From JAUIKM01 sp964445695 (GTDB lineage Bacteria; Bacteroidota; Ignavibacteria; Kapaibacteriales; UBA7675), in assembly GCA_964445695.1 (NCBI GenBank), contig CAYULF010000015.1, positions 62,001 to 126,000 on the forward strand: 64,000 nucleotides of DNA, given 5' to 3'. Below are positions 27,687-37,053 of the stretch, one piece after another (within the stretch, counting starts at the first letter, position 1; the number at the start of each line of letters is the position of its first letter). The position numbers were made by a program, and so were the translations under genes. The notes under the pieces were generated by a model. It worked only from the letters and a program-made list of their open reading frames with translations. It made no database searches and had not been told where the DNA came from.

Positions 27687-28091
27687 ATGGCGCGAAATGT
27701 TAAAACTCTGCAGTGGTTCCTGCGCCTCAATGCGGCATTCTCCATTGTGAATGCCGTGCTTATAATCATCCTGGCTTCGCCTTTGAGCACTCTGATGGGC
27801 GTGGCGGGAAAGGTGATCTGGTTTATAGCTGTCGGCAGTTGTCTGCTTCTCTTTGGCGGTTATGTCGCCGTGGTCAGTCTGCCCTCGCGTCTCAACCGCA
27901 CGGCAGTGTTGAGTATCATCTGGCAGGACTGTACCTGGGTCCTCGCCAGCGCAGTCGTGCTGGTATTTGATCCCTTTAACTTATCGGCCGCCGGCAAATG
28001 GCTCGTGGCGCTCGTAGCCCTGGTTGTTGCGCTGTTTGCCGCGGGGCAGTGGTTCTACGGAGTTCGCCTGCCGGGCGTGCAAAAGGACTGA
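27687..28091 (+). CDS. Small integral membrane protein
   Basis: The protein has 134 residues with four predicted membrane segments (about 12-33, 42-64, 73-93, 103-125). The ribosome site GGAAAGGAGAGAG lies just upstream of the ATG. It probably shares a transcript with the SRPBCC gene. No family is recognised with certainty. Confidence 0.7.
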   Translation: MARNVKTLQWFLRLNAAFSIVNAVLIIILASPLSTLMGVAGKVIWFIAVGSCLLLFGGYVAVVSLPSRLNRTAVLSIIWQDCTWVLASAVVLVFDPFNLSAAGKWLVALVALVVALFAAGQWFYGVRLPGVQKD

Positions 28092-28099
28092 AAAAACAA

Positions 28100-28131
28100 C
28101 GGCCCGTCCAGAGTCTCAACTGAGCGGGCCG
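28100..28131. terminator. Bidirectional terminator
   Basis: CGGCCCG pairs with CGGGCCG across a loop, between the convergent ends of the membrane-protein gene and the glycoside hydrolase gene. A GTTTAAAT trailer follows on the plus strand. Confidence 0.65.
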
Positions 28132-28157
28132 CTGTGCTTTGTTTAAATTCGCAAGGT

Positions 28158-29603
28158 TCAGCTCCGGCTGAATACCTCTTTTAACGCCGCGACGGTCGGC
28201 CGTGCACGCAGGGCGTCGGCATTGTACATGTAGCCGTATTCCGTCCAGCCGATCGGTCCGTTGGGATTGTTTTCCAGCGCGTAAAGCCCCCAAAACTCCT
28301 CCGGCCAGTCGGGGCTGGCGCCCGCATCCTGCTCGGTAATGCGCGTCGGAATTTTGTGTTCCACCAGTCCGTTGAAATCCGGCGGCATCGGCCAGGGCGA
28401 GGTAAACCGTCCCCATTGGTCCAGCTTCAGGCTGCCGTTGTCGATCGCCTCAATGAGTTTCTGATCCGTATTGTTTTTCCACCATTCGTCCGACCAGGCA
28501 AAGTACTCCGACCCCGCCACAAAACTGCTGTTGTCGCGGATCTGGCCGTAGTACTTCCGCAGATTATCGCAGGCGGTCTGGAACTCGGAGTTGTTAAACT
28601 CGCGCGCCAGAGCAATGCCGAAAGGCGGTCCCTCCAGCGGGCCGATCGGCACGTCCTGCGGTCCGTCTTTAGTCATTACCTGACGCGTCCTGGGGAAGTT
28701 AAACGCGGAGTCGTTGTATTTGGGGTTCTCGACGTTTTTACCGCCGCCGACGCCCCACTCACTTACTATCAGCGGGAGCGCCCACTTGCCGCCTTCAGCC
28801 TCGACCACCTGGGACCCGAACTCGTTCAGCGAACTGGTCAGATCGCCGTAAATGTTAAGTCCGTAGGCGTCGTAATCGCGTTTGTAAATTTCCTGCAGCG
28901 GTGTGCCGTTCACTTTTGTCTTAAACAGATTGGCGTCGTTCTGAAACGCGATCATCGTAATTTTGTCCGTCGCCGCGCCACGGAAAGCCTGCGACATTTC
29001 ACTCAGGCCGGCCCAGAAGTCGGGGTTTTCATTGCGTCCCGGCTGATTCTGTTCGTTGCCCACGCACAGGCCCATCACCGCCGGATGTGCGCCGTAGCGC
29101 CTGCCGATTTCACGCGCCGTGTCAACGTACAGCTCGCGGTAGGCCGGCCGCAGCGAAGGATCGCTCTCAAAAATGTCACCACTATTAACCGCCAGGCCGA
29201 TCATGACGTGAATGCCGTTCGCCTGGCACTCGTCCAGAAAACGCGTGTGGTCAAAAGTCGCCGCAGCGGCGTCTTTCCAGCCGCGCCGTTTAACCCAGTC
29301 AATGCTGTTTTCCTGCTCCGGCGTCGGCCATTGCCACACCCACCAGAAATAAGTGCGCAGGTGGTTGACGCCCAGCTCGCGCATGGTCTTCAGATCGCCG
29401 CGGTCGTTGCTGTTGTCGCTGCTCCACATTGCGCCAAGTTTGTCGTAAAACCAGTCGCCTATCTGCGGCGAAAAAATACCGAAGCCCTTCGGCGTCGGTG
29501 AATAACATACGCCGTTGAGGTGAATGTCTTCTCCGTTCAATTTCAGTCGGGTGCCCTCTACGGTCCACCTGGATGGACCGGTGATCGCAGCGTTCTGCGC
29601 CAT
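28158..29603 (-). CDS. Glycoside hydrolase, clan GH-A TIM barrel (GH2/GH5/GH72-like)
   Basis: The protein has 481 residues and no signal peptide. It reads as a single TIM barrel: LNGEDIHLNGVCYSPTPKGF at the N-terminus, LRTYFWWVW in an early strand, the likely acid/base Glu in GLCVGNEQNQ and the likely nucleophile Glu in LIVSEWGVGG. These positions are typical of retaining GH-A enzymes such as glucanosyltransferases and GH2/GH5 hydrolases. The exact family and substrate are uncertain. I use the ATG at 29603, which has GGGAGAG about 5 nt upstream, rather than the frame-opening start at 29675. Confidence 0.75.
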   Translation of the reverse strand: MAQNAAITGPSRWTVEGTRLKLNGEDIHLNGVCYSPTPKGFGIFSPQIGDWFYDKLGAMWSSDNSNDRGDLKTMRELGVNHLRTYFWWVWQWPTPEQENSIDWVKRRGWKDAAAATFDHTRFLDECQANGIHVMIGLAVNSGDIFESDPSLRPAYRELYVDTAREIGRRYGAHPAVMGLCVGNEQNQPGRNENPDFWAGLSEMSQAFRGAATDKITMIAFQNDANLFKTKVNGTPLQEIYKRDYDAYGLNIYGDLTSSLNEFGSQVVEAEGGKWALPLIVSEWGVGGGKNVENPKYNDSAFNFPRTRQVMTKDGPQDVPIGPLEGPPFGIALAREFNNSEFQTACDNLRKYYGQIRDNSSFVAGSEYFAWSDEWWKNNTDQKLIEAIDNGSLKLDQWGRFTSPWPMPPDFNGLVEHKIPTRITEQDAGASPDWPEEFWGLYALENNPNGPIGWTEYGYMYNADALRARPTVAALKEVFSRS

Positions 29604-29852
29604 AAAACTCTCCCGTTGTTTGCAATTGTGAGTAGGTATCGTCTCCGCGATCCGGTGCACGCGGCAAGCGCTCAATATAAAAAAATGTGCGGCAAGCGTA
29701 TGTCCCTCAGGGATCCGGTCGATGAGCCCTTGCTTTCCAATTCACCGAATTTGTGTATTTAGTGCGGAATTGACATCTCCGCGTGCCTCAGCTCTCCGCC
29801 CTGAGCCGCGCTTCTGCGTAGATGTTCCACAGTGTAATCGGGAGTGCGGCGA

Positions 29853-30725
29853 ATGAATATCGACTTGTTTAAGGTGCGGGAAGACAGCGACCCCGAACTG
29901 GACCGGCGGCCCTGCATCCTGCCCGATCTGGAGGACAGGAAAACCCTGAAAAAATATCTGGCCGACTGCACGCGCGAAATTGATCGTCTGCAGTACCGCA
30001 TGTACGCCGAAAACCGGCAGTCGCTCCTCGTCGTGCTCCAGGGCATGGACGCCTCCGGCAAGGACAGCGCAGTGCGGCGCCTGATGAGCGGCGTTAATCC
30101 GCAGGGCGTGATTGTGTCGAGTTTTAAACATCCCAGCGCACTGGAACTCGACTACAACTATCTGTGGCGGCACTACGCCAAACTGCCGCAAAAAGGCACG
30201 ATCGCAATTTTTAACAGGTCGTATTACGAAAACGTGCTGATCACGCGCGTGCATCCGGAGCTGCTGTTGGCTGAGCGCATGCCCGGTATCGACTCCGTCG
30301 GCAAGGTCGACGAACAGTTCTGGCTGGATCGTTTTGAACAGATTCGCAAATTTGAACGCATTCTGGCCGAGACCGGCACGCACATCGTCAAGTTTTATCT
30401 GCACCTTTCGCGCGCCGAACAAAAGCGGCGTTTTCTGGACCGCATTGAGCGCAAGGAAAAACACTGGAAATTCTCTTCCAGCGATATCCGCGAGCGCAAA
30501 TTCTGGAACGAGTATATGCACGCCTATTCACAGGCGCTGCGGCACACCTCCTGCGATCATGCGCCCTGGTACGTTATTCCGGCCGACAGCAAACCCTTTG
30601 CCCGCCTCGCTATTGGCCGGGTGATCCTCGACACGCTGCAAGGTATGCAGCCGCAGTTTCCCGCCGTCGCTCAGTCAGAACTCGACATGATTGCCGCCGC
30701 ACGGGAGGAGTTGCTGGCCGAATGA
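29853..30725 (+). CDS. ppk2: Polyphosphate kinase 2 family protein
   Basis: The protein has 290 residues. The Walker A motif GMDASGKDS lies near residues 64-72, the Walker B-like motif is IFNRSYYENVL, and the lid-region is in the Arg/Lys-rich LSRAEQKRRFLDRI. The FNRSYYE..L..RVHPE form is what I associate with class III PPK2 enzymes that use polyphosphate to phosphorylate AMP and ADP. The class call is an inference. The ATG at 29853 has GGGAG about 8 nt upstream; a GTG 9 nt earlier is less likely. It sits alone between divergent and downstream genes, about 150 nt before a HipA-like kinase. Confidence 0.88.
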   Translation: MNIDLFKVREDSDPELDRRPCILPDLEDRKTLKKYLADCTREIDRLQYRMYAENRQSLLVVLQGMDASGKDSAVRRLMSGVNPQGVIVSSFKHPSALELDYNYLWRHYAKLPQKGTIAIFNRSYYENVLITRVHPELLLAERMPGIDSVGKVDEQFWLDRFEQIRKFERILAETGTHIVKFYLHLSRAEQKRRFLDRIERKEKHWKFSSSDIRERKFWNEYMHAYSQALRHTSCDHAPWYVIPADSKPFARLAIGRVILDTLQGMQPQFPAVAQSELDMIAAAREELLAE

Positions 30726-30873
30726 TTGCGCCATAATTTCTGTTTAACAATAATTCTTCCGTTTGTTCGCAACGTGGCGTGGATGGCCGAACGTCAATCG
30801 AACGCATTCCGGCTGACAGCGGATCCCTGGAAAATCCCCCAACAGCCTTCTTTTGTTTACCATCGGGTTTCAC

Positions 30874-31704
30874 ATGTTGAATACTTCAGAGTCTGCACTG
30901 CGCGCCGTTTCGCTGCAGCAAGTACTGCGGCGCGGTTCGGCTTCTCCCGGCGTGGTCACGGCGTCGGATGGCAACACCTGGGTGCTCAAATGGACATCGG
31001 AAGGTATGTATGTTTCCGCGATGGAGTGGCTGGGCCTTCACCTGGCGCGCGCATGCGGACTTAACGCGCCCGACGTGCAGGTCATGACGACGGATGCGGA
31101 ATTTGTTCAGTCGATTGTCGATCCGGAGCTGCGCGATCTGGCGACAGGCAGTATGGGGCCGAACCCGGCGCTGCCCTGGCTGGAGGGCGCGCAGAGTTTA
31201 AGCTTTGAGCAGATGCAGCGCCGCGACGACATCCCCGCTGAACGGTTGTTTGCATTTGACGTGTTGCTGCTGAACGTCGACCGTCGCCAGAATAATCCCA
31301 ACGTCATGCTCTATCGCGATCAGCCCGTCATACACGACTTTGGCGCGGCGCTGCAACTGCACGCCTGCATCACCGGTGTTAACCTCGAAACGGATGCCAC
31401 GTCCGACTGCCTGCGCCAGCACTGCTGTTTCAGGCCGGAAGTTCAGGTCGACCTCAACTGGGGCGATGCGCAGCGCCGCGTACTGCGGGATTGTGTTGAT
31501 GTTATGCCGTCCCAATGGCTGCCGGCGGATGCCGACCGCGCGCGCATTTTCGACGCTGTGGACGAGTTGTTTAATTCCGCCGGAGAGATCATCCAACGCC
31601 GTCTGGAGAAGATTGCCGCGCGTTCGCTGACTGACATCGAGGGTGAACGCCGCCGCGCCCGTGCCAACCGCGACGCCTTCAGTCGCAAATTCGGCGGATT
31701 GTGA
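30874..31704 (+). CDS. HipA-like kinase family protein
   Basis: The protein has 276 residues. It resembles the stand-alone HipA-like (HipA_2) kinase domain: LKWTSEGMYVSAMEWLGLHLAR early on, then a catalytic-loop-like LLNVDRRQNNPNVML (Asp and Asn in D-x2-N-x-N spacing) and HDFGAAL as the metal-binding DFG-type motif. No HipB-like antitoxin is encoded next to it, so a toxin-antitoxin role is not supported by context. The ATG at 30874 lacks a strong ribosome site. Confidence 0.7.
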   Translation: MLNTSESALRAVSLQQVLRRGSASPGVVTASDGNTWVLKWTSEGMYVSAMEWLGLHLARACGLNAPDVQVMTTDAEFVQSIVDPELRDLATGSMGPNPALPWLEGAQSLSFEQMQRRDDIPAERLFAFDVLLLNVDRRQNNPNVMLYRDQPVIHDFGAALQLHACITGVNLETDATSDCLRQHCCFRPEVQVDLNWGDAQRRVLRDCVDVMPSQWLPADADRARIFDAVDELFNSAGEIIQRRLEKIAARSLTDIEGERRRARANRDAFSRKFGGL

Positions 31705-31710
31705 CTTCGC

Positions 31711-31745
31711 TCCCGCTGACAAACAAAAGAAGGCTGTTTCGGCTG
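31711..31745 (-). repeat. Dispersed intergenic element, reverse-oriented tail
   Basis: TGACAAACAAAAGAAGG on the plus strand is the reverse of the CTTTTGTTTGTCA tail shared by the intergenic element family. It follows the HipA-like gene and is followed by GTTTAAGTAG. Confidence 0.45.
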
Positions 31746-31793
31746 TTTAAGTAGCCGTGAAAAAGTTCAGGTTTTAACCGAGGGAATGTTTAA

Positions 31794-32378
31794 TCACAGC
31801 GGCGCCTGCCAGCCATGCTGCAGCGCCCACATTTCAGCAGCGCCCATGATGAGATCAAACGCCGGGTCTTTGATGTCGATGTAGTCCGCTATCGAGTCCG
31901 GATGATGATGTGCAATGCGGCGCTTGAGTTCGGCGTAGGCCGCGGCAGTCAAAGGATCGGCGCGCAGGAAGTCGCGAAAGAGGAGAGCATAGCGTTGATT
32001 GGCGCTGCCGCGAACGCGCACGTGCAGGTTGACGTCTGGTTTAACTTTACCGCCGCGCCTCCTGAAGTAGGCTTTGGTCCACTGTTGTGTGTCCTGCAGC
32101 GGGCTGCCCGGCGGGATGTGATCTTCATTGTATTCCGGCATATATTCAAGCCCAAGCGGTCGCAGTTGGTCGGCCAGCTCGTTAACACAGTCGAGCGATT
32201 CAACGCTCAGCTGGATGTCGATGAGATCCTTGGCGGCAAGTCCCGGCACCGAAGTCGATCCGATGTGATCAATGCGCACTGCAAGCGGGCCGGCACATGT
32301 CTTGATTCCCTGCGCCAGGCGGCTGTACTGCTGCGCCCACTCCGGTCGATAGTCGACAATTACAACCTTGTACGCCAC
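31794..32378 (-). CDS. GrpB family protein (nucleotidyltransferase-like, UPF0157)
   Basis: The protein has 194 residues. Motifs are VIVDYRPEWAQQYSRLAQGI at the N-terminus, RIDHIGSTSVPGLAAKDLID (the nucleotidyltransferase-like GS motif and following Asp pair), and NLHVRVRGSANQ. All are typical of GrpB/UPF0157 proteins, whose biochemical role is poorly defined. The start codon is GTG at 32378. The gene is convergent with the HipA-like gene. Confidence 0.88.
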   Translation of the reverse strand: MAYKVVIVDYRPEWAQQYSRLAQGIKTCAGPLAVRIDHIGSTSVPGLAAKDLIDIQLSVESLDCVNELADQLRPLGLEYMPEYNEDHIPPGSPLQDTQQWTKAYFRRRGGKVKPDVNLHVRVRGSANQRYALLFRDFLRADPLTAAAYAELKRRIAHHHPDSIADYIDIKDPAFDLIMGAAEMWALQHGWQAPL

Positions 32379-32501
32379 TTAACGTTTCCGCTTCTGTTAC
32401 AAAACACTATCTTGTTCATCTGTATCGCTTTTGTGCAGTTGCCGTTGTTAACAAAGGGCGGCTGCGGATGTACCCAATATACAAACAAATACGAGGTTGA
32501 A

Positions 32502-32861
32502 ATGGCCGGAACAGTGGGATACTTTGACATCGGCGCAAAAGACAAGGACAAAATGAGCGCGTTTTATCAGGCGGTTTTTGATTGGAAAGCGACGCCCTAC
32601 GGCCCCAATTCAAACCAGATGGACACACAGACGGGCGAGGGAATTAACGGCGCAATTACGGCGCTGGGCCACGAGCCGCACAACTACGTCATGATCTACA
32701 TGACGGTTGATTCAATTGAAGAATCGCTGGAAAAAATCAGCGCCGCCGGCGGCTCCACGGTGATCGGCCCGATCGATATTCCGGGCGGTTCCGCGCGTTT
32801 TGCGTGGTTCAAGGATCCCGAAGGAAATTTGCTGGGACTCTGGCAACAATCTCAGAATTAA
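32502..32861 (+). CDS. VOC (glyoxalase/bleomycin resistance) family protein
   Basis: The protein has 119 residues, a single VOC domain. It shows the paired beta-alpha-beta-beta-beta modules, with FDIGAKDKDKMSAFYQAVFDW in the first and FAWFKDPEGNLLGLWQ in the last strand, where the metal-ligand or active-site Glu normally lies (here the DPEGN turn). The ATG at 32502 follows GAGGT. One of four single-domain VOC genes in the window. The substrate cannot be predicted. Confidence 0.85.
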   Translation: MAGTVGYFDIGAKDKDKMSAFYQAVFDWKATPYGPNSNQMDTQTGEGINGAITALGHEPHNYVMIYMTVDSIEESLEKISAAGGSTVIGPIDIPGGSARFAWFKDPEGNLLGLWQQSQN

Positions 32862-32988
32862 TGCGTAAGTTGGGGCGTTCGACGGCGATGTGATAGTTTG
32901 GATTACCCGCCTCGCCGTCGCAAACGTCCATCGTGTGTACGGCGCTTGTCAGGCTGTCAAGGTCCGTTAACCAAACGATGGTACAATC

Positions 32989-33915
32989 ATGCCTCCAAAA
33001 TCTCCTTCCGCATTGCAGCGTCTGTCTGCGCGTTTTGCGTCGGTCTGTGTCGACCTCGGCGCGGCGTGGCTGGGCCGCCGGGTCCACCTGAAAGACGCTC
33101 CGTGGCTTGAATGCCCGATGGGACCGGACGAGCAGATCGGTCCGCAGTTTTACGACTGGCTGGCCGACAACGAAGAACTCGAAATCCGTCCCGACGCCTC
33201 CTGCGGCTTGCTGCGCAGTTTTGACGACCTGCGCGGTCCCCGGTTTAACCCCGATCACGTTGCACAACCCATCCGCGATTTTTACGAACAGACGGCGCGC
33301 CATGAACTCGACGCCTGGAGCGAGACGCGCCTCGGTCTGCGCATCGGCCTGTGGTGCCTGACGCACTTCGTAAGTCACAGTATCGATCAGTTTAACTTTC
33401 CGCTCTCGGCCATGGAACTTTCACGCGGGATGACGAGTGAAGTTCTGCCGATGGTCGAGCGCGGCAGCGGCAAACACCGCTACACGGGCTGGCTGCGTCG
33501 CCGCGCCGTCGACGGTCGTGTGCTGTACGCCGGTCTGTATTCGGCTGCACCCGCGCCGGGCTATGGTTCGCCCTGCGTCAAGGTCAGTTTCCCCGTGCCG
33601 CGCGGCAGCATTGTTGTGTTTCTGCGGCCCGAGGCCATGCCCGACGGATCATTTAAACTGATCTCCGCCGGCAGCAAATTCGGCGACGTTGGATTCTACC
33701 GTCTGGTGCGCAACCGCGACGGTTGGGACGTCGTCTATCTGCCCTGGCTGAAAGAGGAGTTTCATCTCTACGTTAAAGATGGTTTTGTGCGCACGGATCA
33801 CGCGGTGCGCATCGGCAAGGTCGACATTTTCCGACTGCACTATAAAATCCGGCGTCTGCACGCCGAAGAGGAAAGCGCGGATGCCGATGCAGTGGTCGCC
33901 GCACGGGAAATGTGA
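32989..33915 (+). CDS. Hypothetical protein
   Basis: The protein has 308 residues and I do not recognise it. It appears soluble. There is an N-terminal helical part (about 1-140, with QPIRDFYEQTARHELDAWSE), then a beta-rich part (VSFPVPRGSIVVFLRPEAM, GWDVVYLPWLKEEFHLYVK). No signal peptide, metal motif or membrane helix is evident. There is no clear ribosome site before the ATG at 32989, so a start further inside is possible. Codon use matches neighbouring genes. Confidence 0.65.
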   Translation: MPPKSPSALQRLSARFASVCVDLGAAWLGRRVHLKDAPWLECPMGPDEQIGPQFYDWLADNEELEIRPDASCGLLRSFDDLRGPRFNPDHVAQPIRDFYEQTARHELDAWSETRLGLRIGLWCLTHFVSHSIDQFNFPLSAMELSRGMTSEVLPMVERGSGKHRYTGWLRRRAVDGRVLYAGLYSAAPAPGYGSPCVKVSFPVPRGSIVVFLRPEAMPDGSFKLISAGSKFGDVGFYRLVRNRDGWDVVYLPWLKEEFHLYVKDGFVRTDHAVRIGKVDIFRLHYKIRRLHAEEESADADAVVAAREM

Positions 33916-34091
33916 ATGCCGGTATTACAAACGCCGTGCGCGATCTTTCGCCTGGTGTACTTCATGCGAACGCAAAACCTTCGGCCGGACGCGTTTTAAC
34001 CTCGGCGCGGTGAATGACAATTGCGCACTCAGCGGTTAAACAGAAGATGGTTTTAAAAGGCCTGGTCAGGTGCGGGTTTGTTTAAGTGGCA

Positions 34092-34502
34092 TTATTGATC
34101 GTCATTTTCGATCATGCAATAAACATCAAAACGCACGCCGAAGGGATCGTTGACGTAGCCGTAGTGCATCGGCACGTACATTTCGGTGTCTTCGGGCGTC
34201 CATCCCGCTTCCGCGCCCGCATCGACAAGCGCTCTGTAGAGATTGCTTACTTCCTGGCGCGTTCCAACCTGCAGCGCAATTTCACAATTGCGCGGATTGC
34301 GTCCGGGCGCATTGGCCTGCGAACCCGGCAGAATGGTAAACCAGGTGGCGCCCATCTTCCAGCCGCGGATTTCGCCTTCGCGATAGCCCGGCGCACCAAA
34401 AACCTTGGCGTAAAACTTCACCGCCGCCTGCATGTCGTCGACATAAATGCTGAAAAAATTCATGTCGAGTATGGTCCAGGGGGCCTGCTCGTTCGTGCTC
34501 AT
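34092..34502 (-). CDS. VOC family protein
   Basis: The protein has 136 residues, one VOC domain. It shows FFSIYVDDMQAAVKFYAKVF in the first module and VNDPFGVRFDVYCM at the end. The stop is convergent with the hypothetical gene at 32989. No operon partner is present. Confidence 0.8.
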   Translation of the reverse strand: MSTNEQAPWTILDMNFFSIYVDDMQAAVKFYAKVFGAPGYREGEIRGWKMGATWFTILPGSQANAPGRNPRNCEIALQVGTRQEVSNLYRALVDAGAEAGWTPEDTEMYVPMHYGYVNDPFGVRFDVYCMIENDDQ

Positions 34503-34809
34503 AATTGTCTCCGATAGCGATTTGTCAAGCGTATGACGCTACAAAATAACACTTCGCGCTTTCTCAGCCACCCAAAAATACGGCGGGATGGATTTTTGAA
34601 TCGGCCCGCCTCGAACCGAATTAACAGCGAAGCTTTGCTCGATGCGACGGACTGCGATGCTCCTGCATTTTGCGCGTCCTGCGCGAACGACCTGCGTTAA
34701 ACCACTGTTAACAGGTCTCCCCATTTTTTGGCATATTGTGTCCGGCCGCTGCGAACATTCCGGCGACAACACGGCCCGGCTACCGGCAAAACCGAGGAGA
34801 TGACGATTC
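34503..34809. other. Intergenic region between divergent genes
   Basis: It must hold promoters for the VOC gene (minus) and the exported methyltransferase-like gene (plus). I see no clear promoter match, repeat or RNA gene. Confidence 0.35.
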
Positions 34810-35859
34810 ATGCGGACAACGCTGTTTTCCCCCACACGTATTGGCCTGATTTTTTTGTTTGTCATCGGGTGCGCGGTGTCGATGCAGGCGCAGAGCGACA
34901 GCACGATCTACCTGCGCATGGAACGCGAATCCGTGTTTCTGCAGCAACTGGTGTCATCGCCGGCGGCCAAGACCTTCCTGAACGCCACGACCGCGCTTAA
35001 ACCGATTGTGGAACCGCGCCGCGTGTGGTACCGCGCCGAAGACCGGTCGGCGCTCAACGTGTACGACTACGAGGATCTGGACAGCGCCGCCCGCGTCGGC
35101 TACGAGTTAAAGGAGCTGGACGCCAAATTCTATTTTGAGACGCGCTACGGCTCGCCGCTGGTCTATGTGCGCCTGATCGACCTGGCCGCCATAGCGGGCT
35201 TTGAGGGCCTGGAAAATTCGAATGTTGTTGACTTCGGCTTTGGATCAATCGGTCAGCTGAAGTTGATGGCGCGCTGCGGCGCCCAGGTGAGCGGCATCGA
35301 AGTGGATCCGCTGCTGAAGGAGCTCTACAGTTTTGCCGAAGACCGCGGCAGTTTTGCGCGCGGCGCACACGTCAAACCCGGCGACCGCGGCAGTGTTGAA
35401 CTCTACTTTGGCTCGTTTCCCGCCGATCAGTCCATCGTTGAAGGACTGGGGAAGGACAACATGCTGTTTACGTCCAAGAACACGCTCAAACGCGGCTATC
35501 TTAAACCGGAGCGCGAAGCTAATCCCGCGCAGCTGATCGATCTCGGCGTCACCGATTCGGTCTTTCTGCAGCGGGTCAACGAAGCGCTGGCGGACGATGG
35601 AATTTTCCTGATTTACAACCTGCATCCGGCCCAGTCAGCGCCGGATGAACCCTACAAACCCTGGGCCGACGGCCGCTCGCCATTTGACCGCGAACAGTTT
35701 GAACACGCCGGTTTCCGCGTCGTGGCATTTGACGTTGACGACTCGCGCTTTGCGCGCGCGCTCGGTTCGACGCTCGGCTGGGACAAACAGGGGATGGATC
35801 TGCATAACGATCTCTTCGCCACGTACACGCTCGTGCGCAAAATGCCGACGGGGCGTTAG
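34810..35859 (+). CDS. Exported protein with Rossmann methyltransferase-like fold
   Basis: The protein has 349 residues. A signal peptide is clear (about 1-29, hydrophobic core IGLIFLFVIGCAV, then MQAQS). The mature part contains VVDFGFGSIGQLKLMARCGA and VSGIEVDPLLKEL near residues 138-170, which look like motif I and the acidic strand-2 end of class I SAM-dependent methyltransferases. Later there is ALADDGIFLIYNLHP, the usual strand-5 region. An exported methyltransferase would lack its cofactor in the periplasm, so the fold may serve another purpose. It is convergent with the DMT transporter gene. Confidence 0.7.
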   Translation: MRTTLFSPTRIGLIFLFVIGCAVSMQAQSDSTIYLRMERESVFLQQLVSSPAAKTFLNATTALKPIVEPRRVWYRAEDRSALNVYDYEDLDSAARVGYELKELDAKFYFETRYGSPLVYVRLIDLAAIAGFEGLENSNVVDFGFGSIGQLKLMARCGAQVSGIEVDPLLKELYSFAEDRGSFARGAHVKPGDRGSVELYFGSFPADQSIVEGLGKDNMLFTSKNTLKRGYLKPEREANPAQLIDLGVTDSVFLQRVNEALADDGIFLIYNLHPAQSAPDEPYKPWADGRSPFDREQFEHAGFRVVAFDVDDSRFARALGSTLGWDKQGMDLHNDLFATYTLVRKMPTGR

Positions 35860-35875
35860 AACGACAGTATCGACG

Positions 35876-36799
35876 TCAGGCGCTCAGGGCCACGACAATC
35901 CCGCCCGCAATCCCGAGCGTTACCGCCACGAGTTTGCGCCGCGTAAGCGGTTCATGCAGAAAAATCGCCGCCAGGACTATGATGATGATGGTGGACAGCT
36001 GGTTGTAGATGCCTGCGCGTCCCGCCATGGTGTGCCGAAAACCGAGCAGCCAGAAGATCGTCGCCAGATAAGGGCCCAGCACGGCGCCCAGAATCATCGG
36101 CCGCCACGCCGGTCCGGGCCGGAAGACATCGCGTATGCGACTGTGCGAGCGCGCAAAAAAGATCGGAAAGAGAAGCAGAGAGCCGGTCACAAAACGGAAA
36201 CTCGTGATCCACAGAATCGACTCGCTGCGCACCAGATCGCGAATCAGGATGATCGAGACGGCGACGCAGATCTGCGCGGCCACGCCGTAGGCTATGCCGA
36301 CGACGACGGTGCGCCGTTCGTCCTGCGTATCAATCGAGTTCAGACGCGCTGCCGTCAACACAGCCGAAACCACCAGCGCGCCGCCGAACAGCGCCGTTGC
36401 CGGCAGCGTCTCGTCCAGAAACACAAAAGCCATGACAATGACAAAAGGCGCGTAGAGGCAGTCGACAATCGCCTGCAGACCGGCGCCAAGGCGGTTGAGC
36501 GACATCAGGAACAACATGTCTCCCAACGTGATACCCAGAACGGCGCTGATCACCAGGCGCAGCCAGTCGTTCCACGAGAGGTCGGGAATCCACGGGCCGC
36601 CGGCAATCATCAGGCTGATGACAAACAGAACCGAGGCGACGCAGCTCTTGAAGATGTTGAGGTTGAGGGGAGAGACGCTGTAGCCGGCCTGGCGGAAAAA
36701 TATCACCGCCGCCGACCAGGCGAAAGCCGTGCTCAGCGCCGCCGCGTCGCCGGCGTAGAGCGCAAAGAAGTTGAGAACGGGGTCGAGTAGTTCGGACAT
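35876..36799 (-). CDS. EamA/DMT-superfamily transporter
   Basis: The protein has 307 residues with about ten hydrophobic segments and two EamA-type halves (ALSTAFAWSAAVIFFRQAG in the first; VGIAYGVAAQICVAVSIILI at the start of the second). The last helices (TRRKLVAVTLGIAGGIVVA) are typical for the family. It moves metabolites or drugs across the inner membrane; the substrate is unknown. The ATG at 36799 has GGAGG about 10 nt upstream. The longer frame from 36886 starts with an implausible cytosolic leader. Confidence 0.85.
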   Translation of the reverse strand: MSELLDPVLNFFALYAGDAAALSTAFAWSAAVIFFRQAGYSVSPLNLNIFKSCVASVLFVISLMIAGGPWIPDLSWNDWLRLVISAVLGITLGDMLFLMSLNRLGAGLQAIVDCLYAPFVIVMAFVFLDETLPATALFGGALVVSAVLTAARLNSIDTQDERRTVVVGIAYGVAAQICVAVSIILIRDLVRSESILWITSFRFVTGSLLLFPIFFARSHSRIRDVFRPGPAWRPMILGAVLGPYLATIFWLLGFRHTMAGRAGIYNQLSTIIIIVLAAIFLHEPLTRRKLVAVTLGIAGGIVVALSA

Positions 36800-37053
36800 C
36801 GTGGACCGGGCCTCCGGCGTCGTGCTTCGTTGTCGAAGCAGTGCAAACGCAGTCCCGGTGCATCCGGAACGTGCAAATCTACACAAAGTGACCGGAGGCG
36901 TAGCAATGCTGCGCGGCTGATGCGTGCGGCGCTCTTGTCGGTCGCCGCGCTTTTTAGCATTTTACGAGCGTTTTTATCTATCGGCGGGTGTAGCAGCGAC
37001 CCGCGCAAGGCCGGGGCGCAAGGCGGGTCACGGACATGGAGGGAGGGGCAGCG

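Noticed and set aside
31000..31704. HipA-like gene as part of a toxin-antitoxin pair
   Set aside because: No small HTH antitoxin gene precedes or follows it. The stand-alone HipA_2-like form is common.
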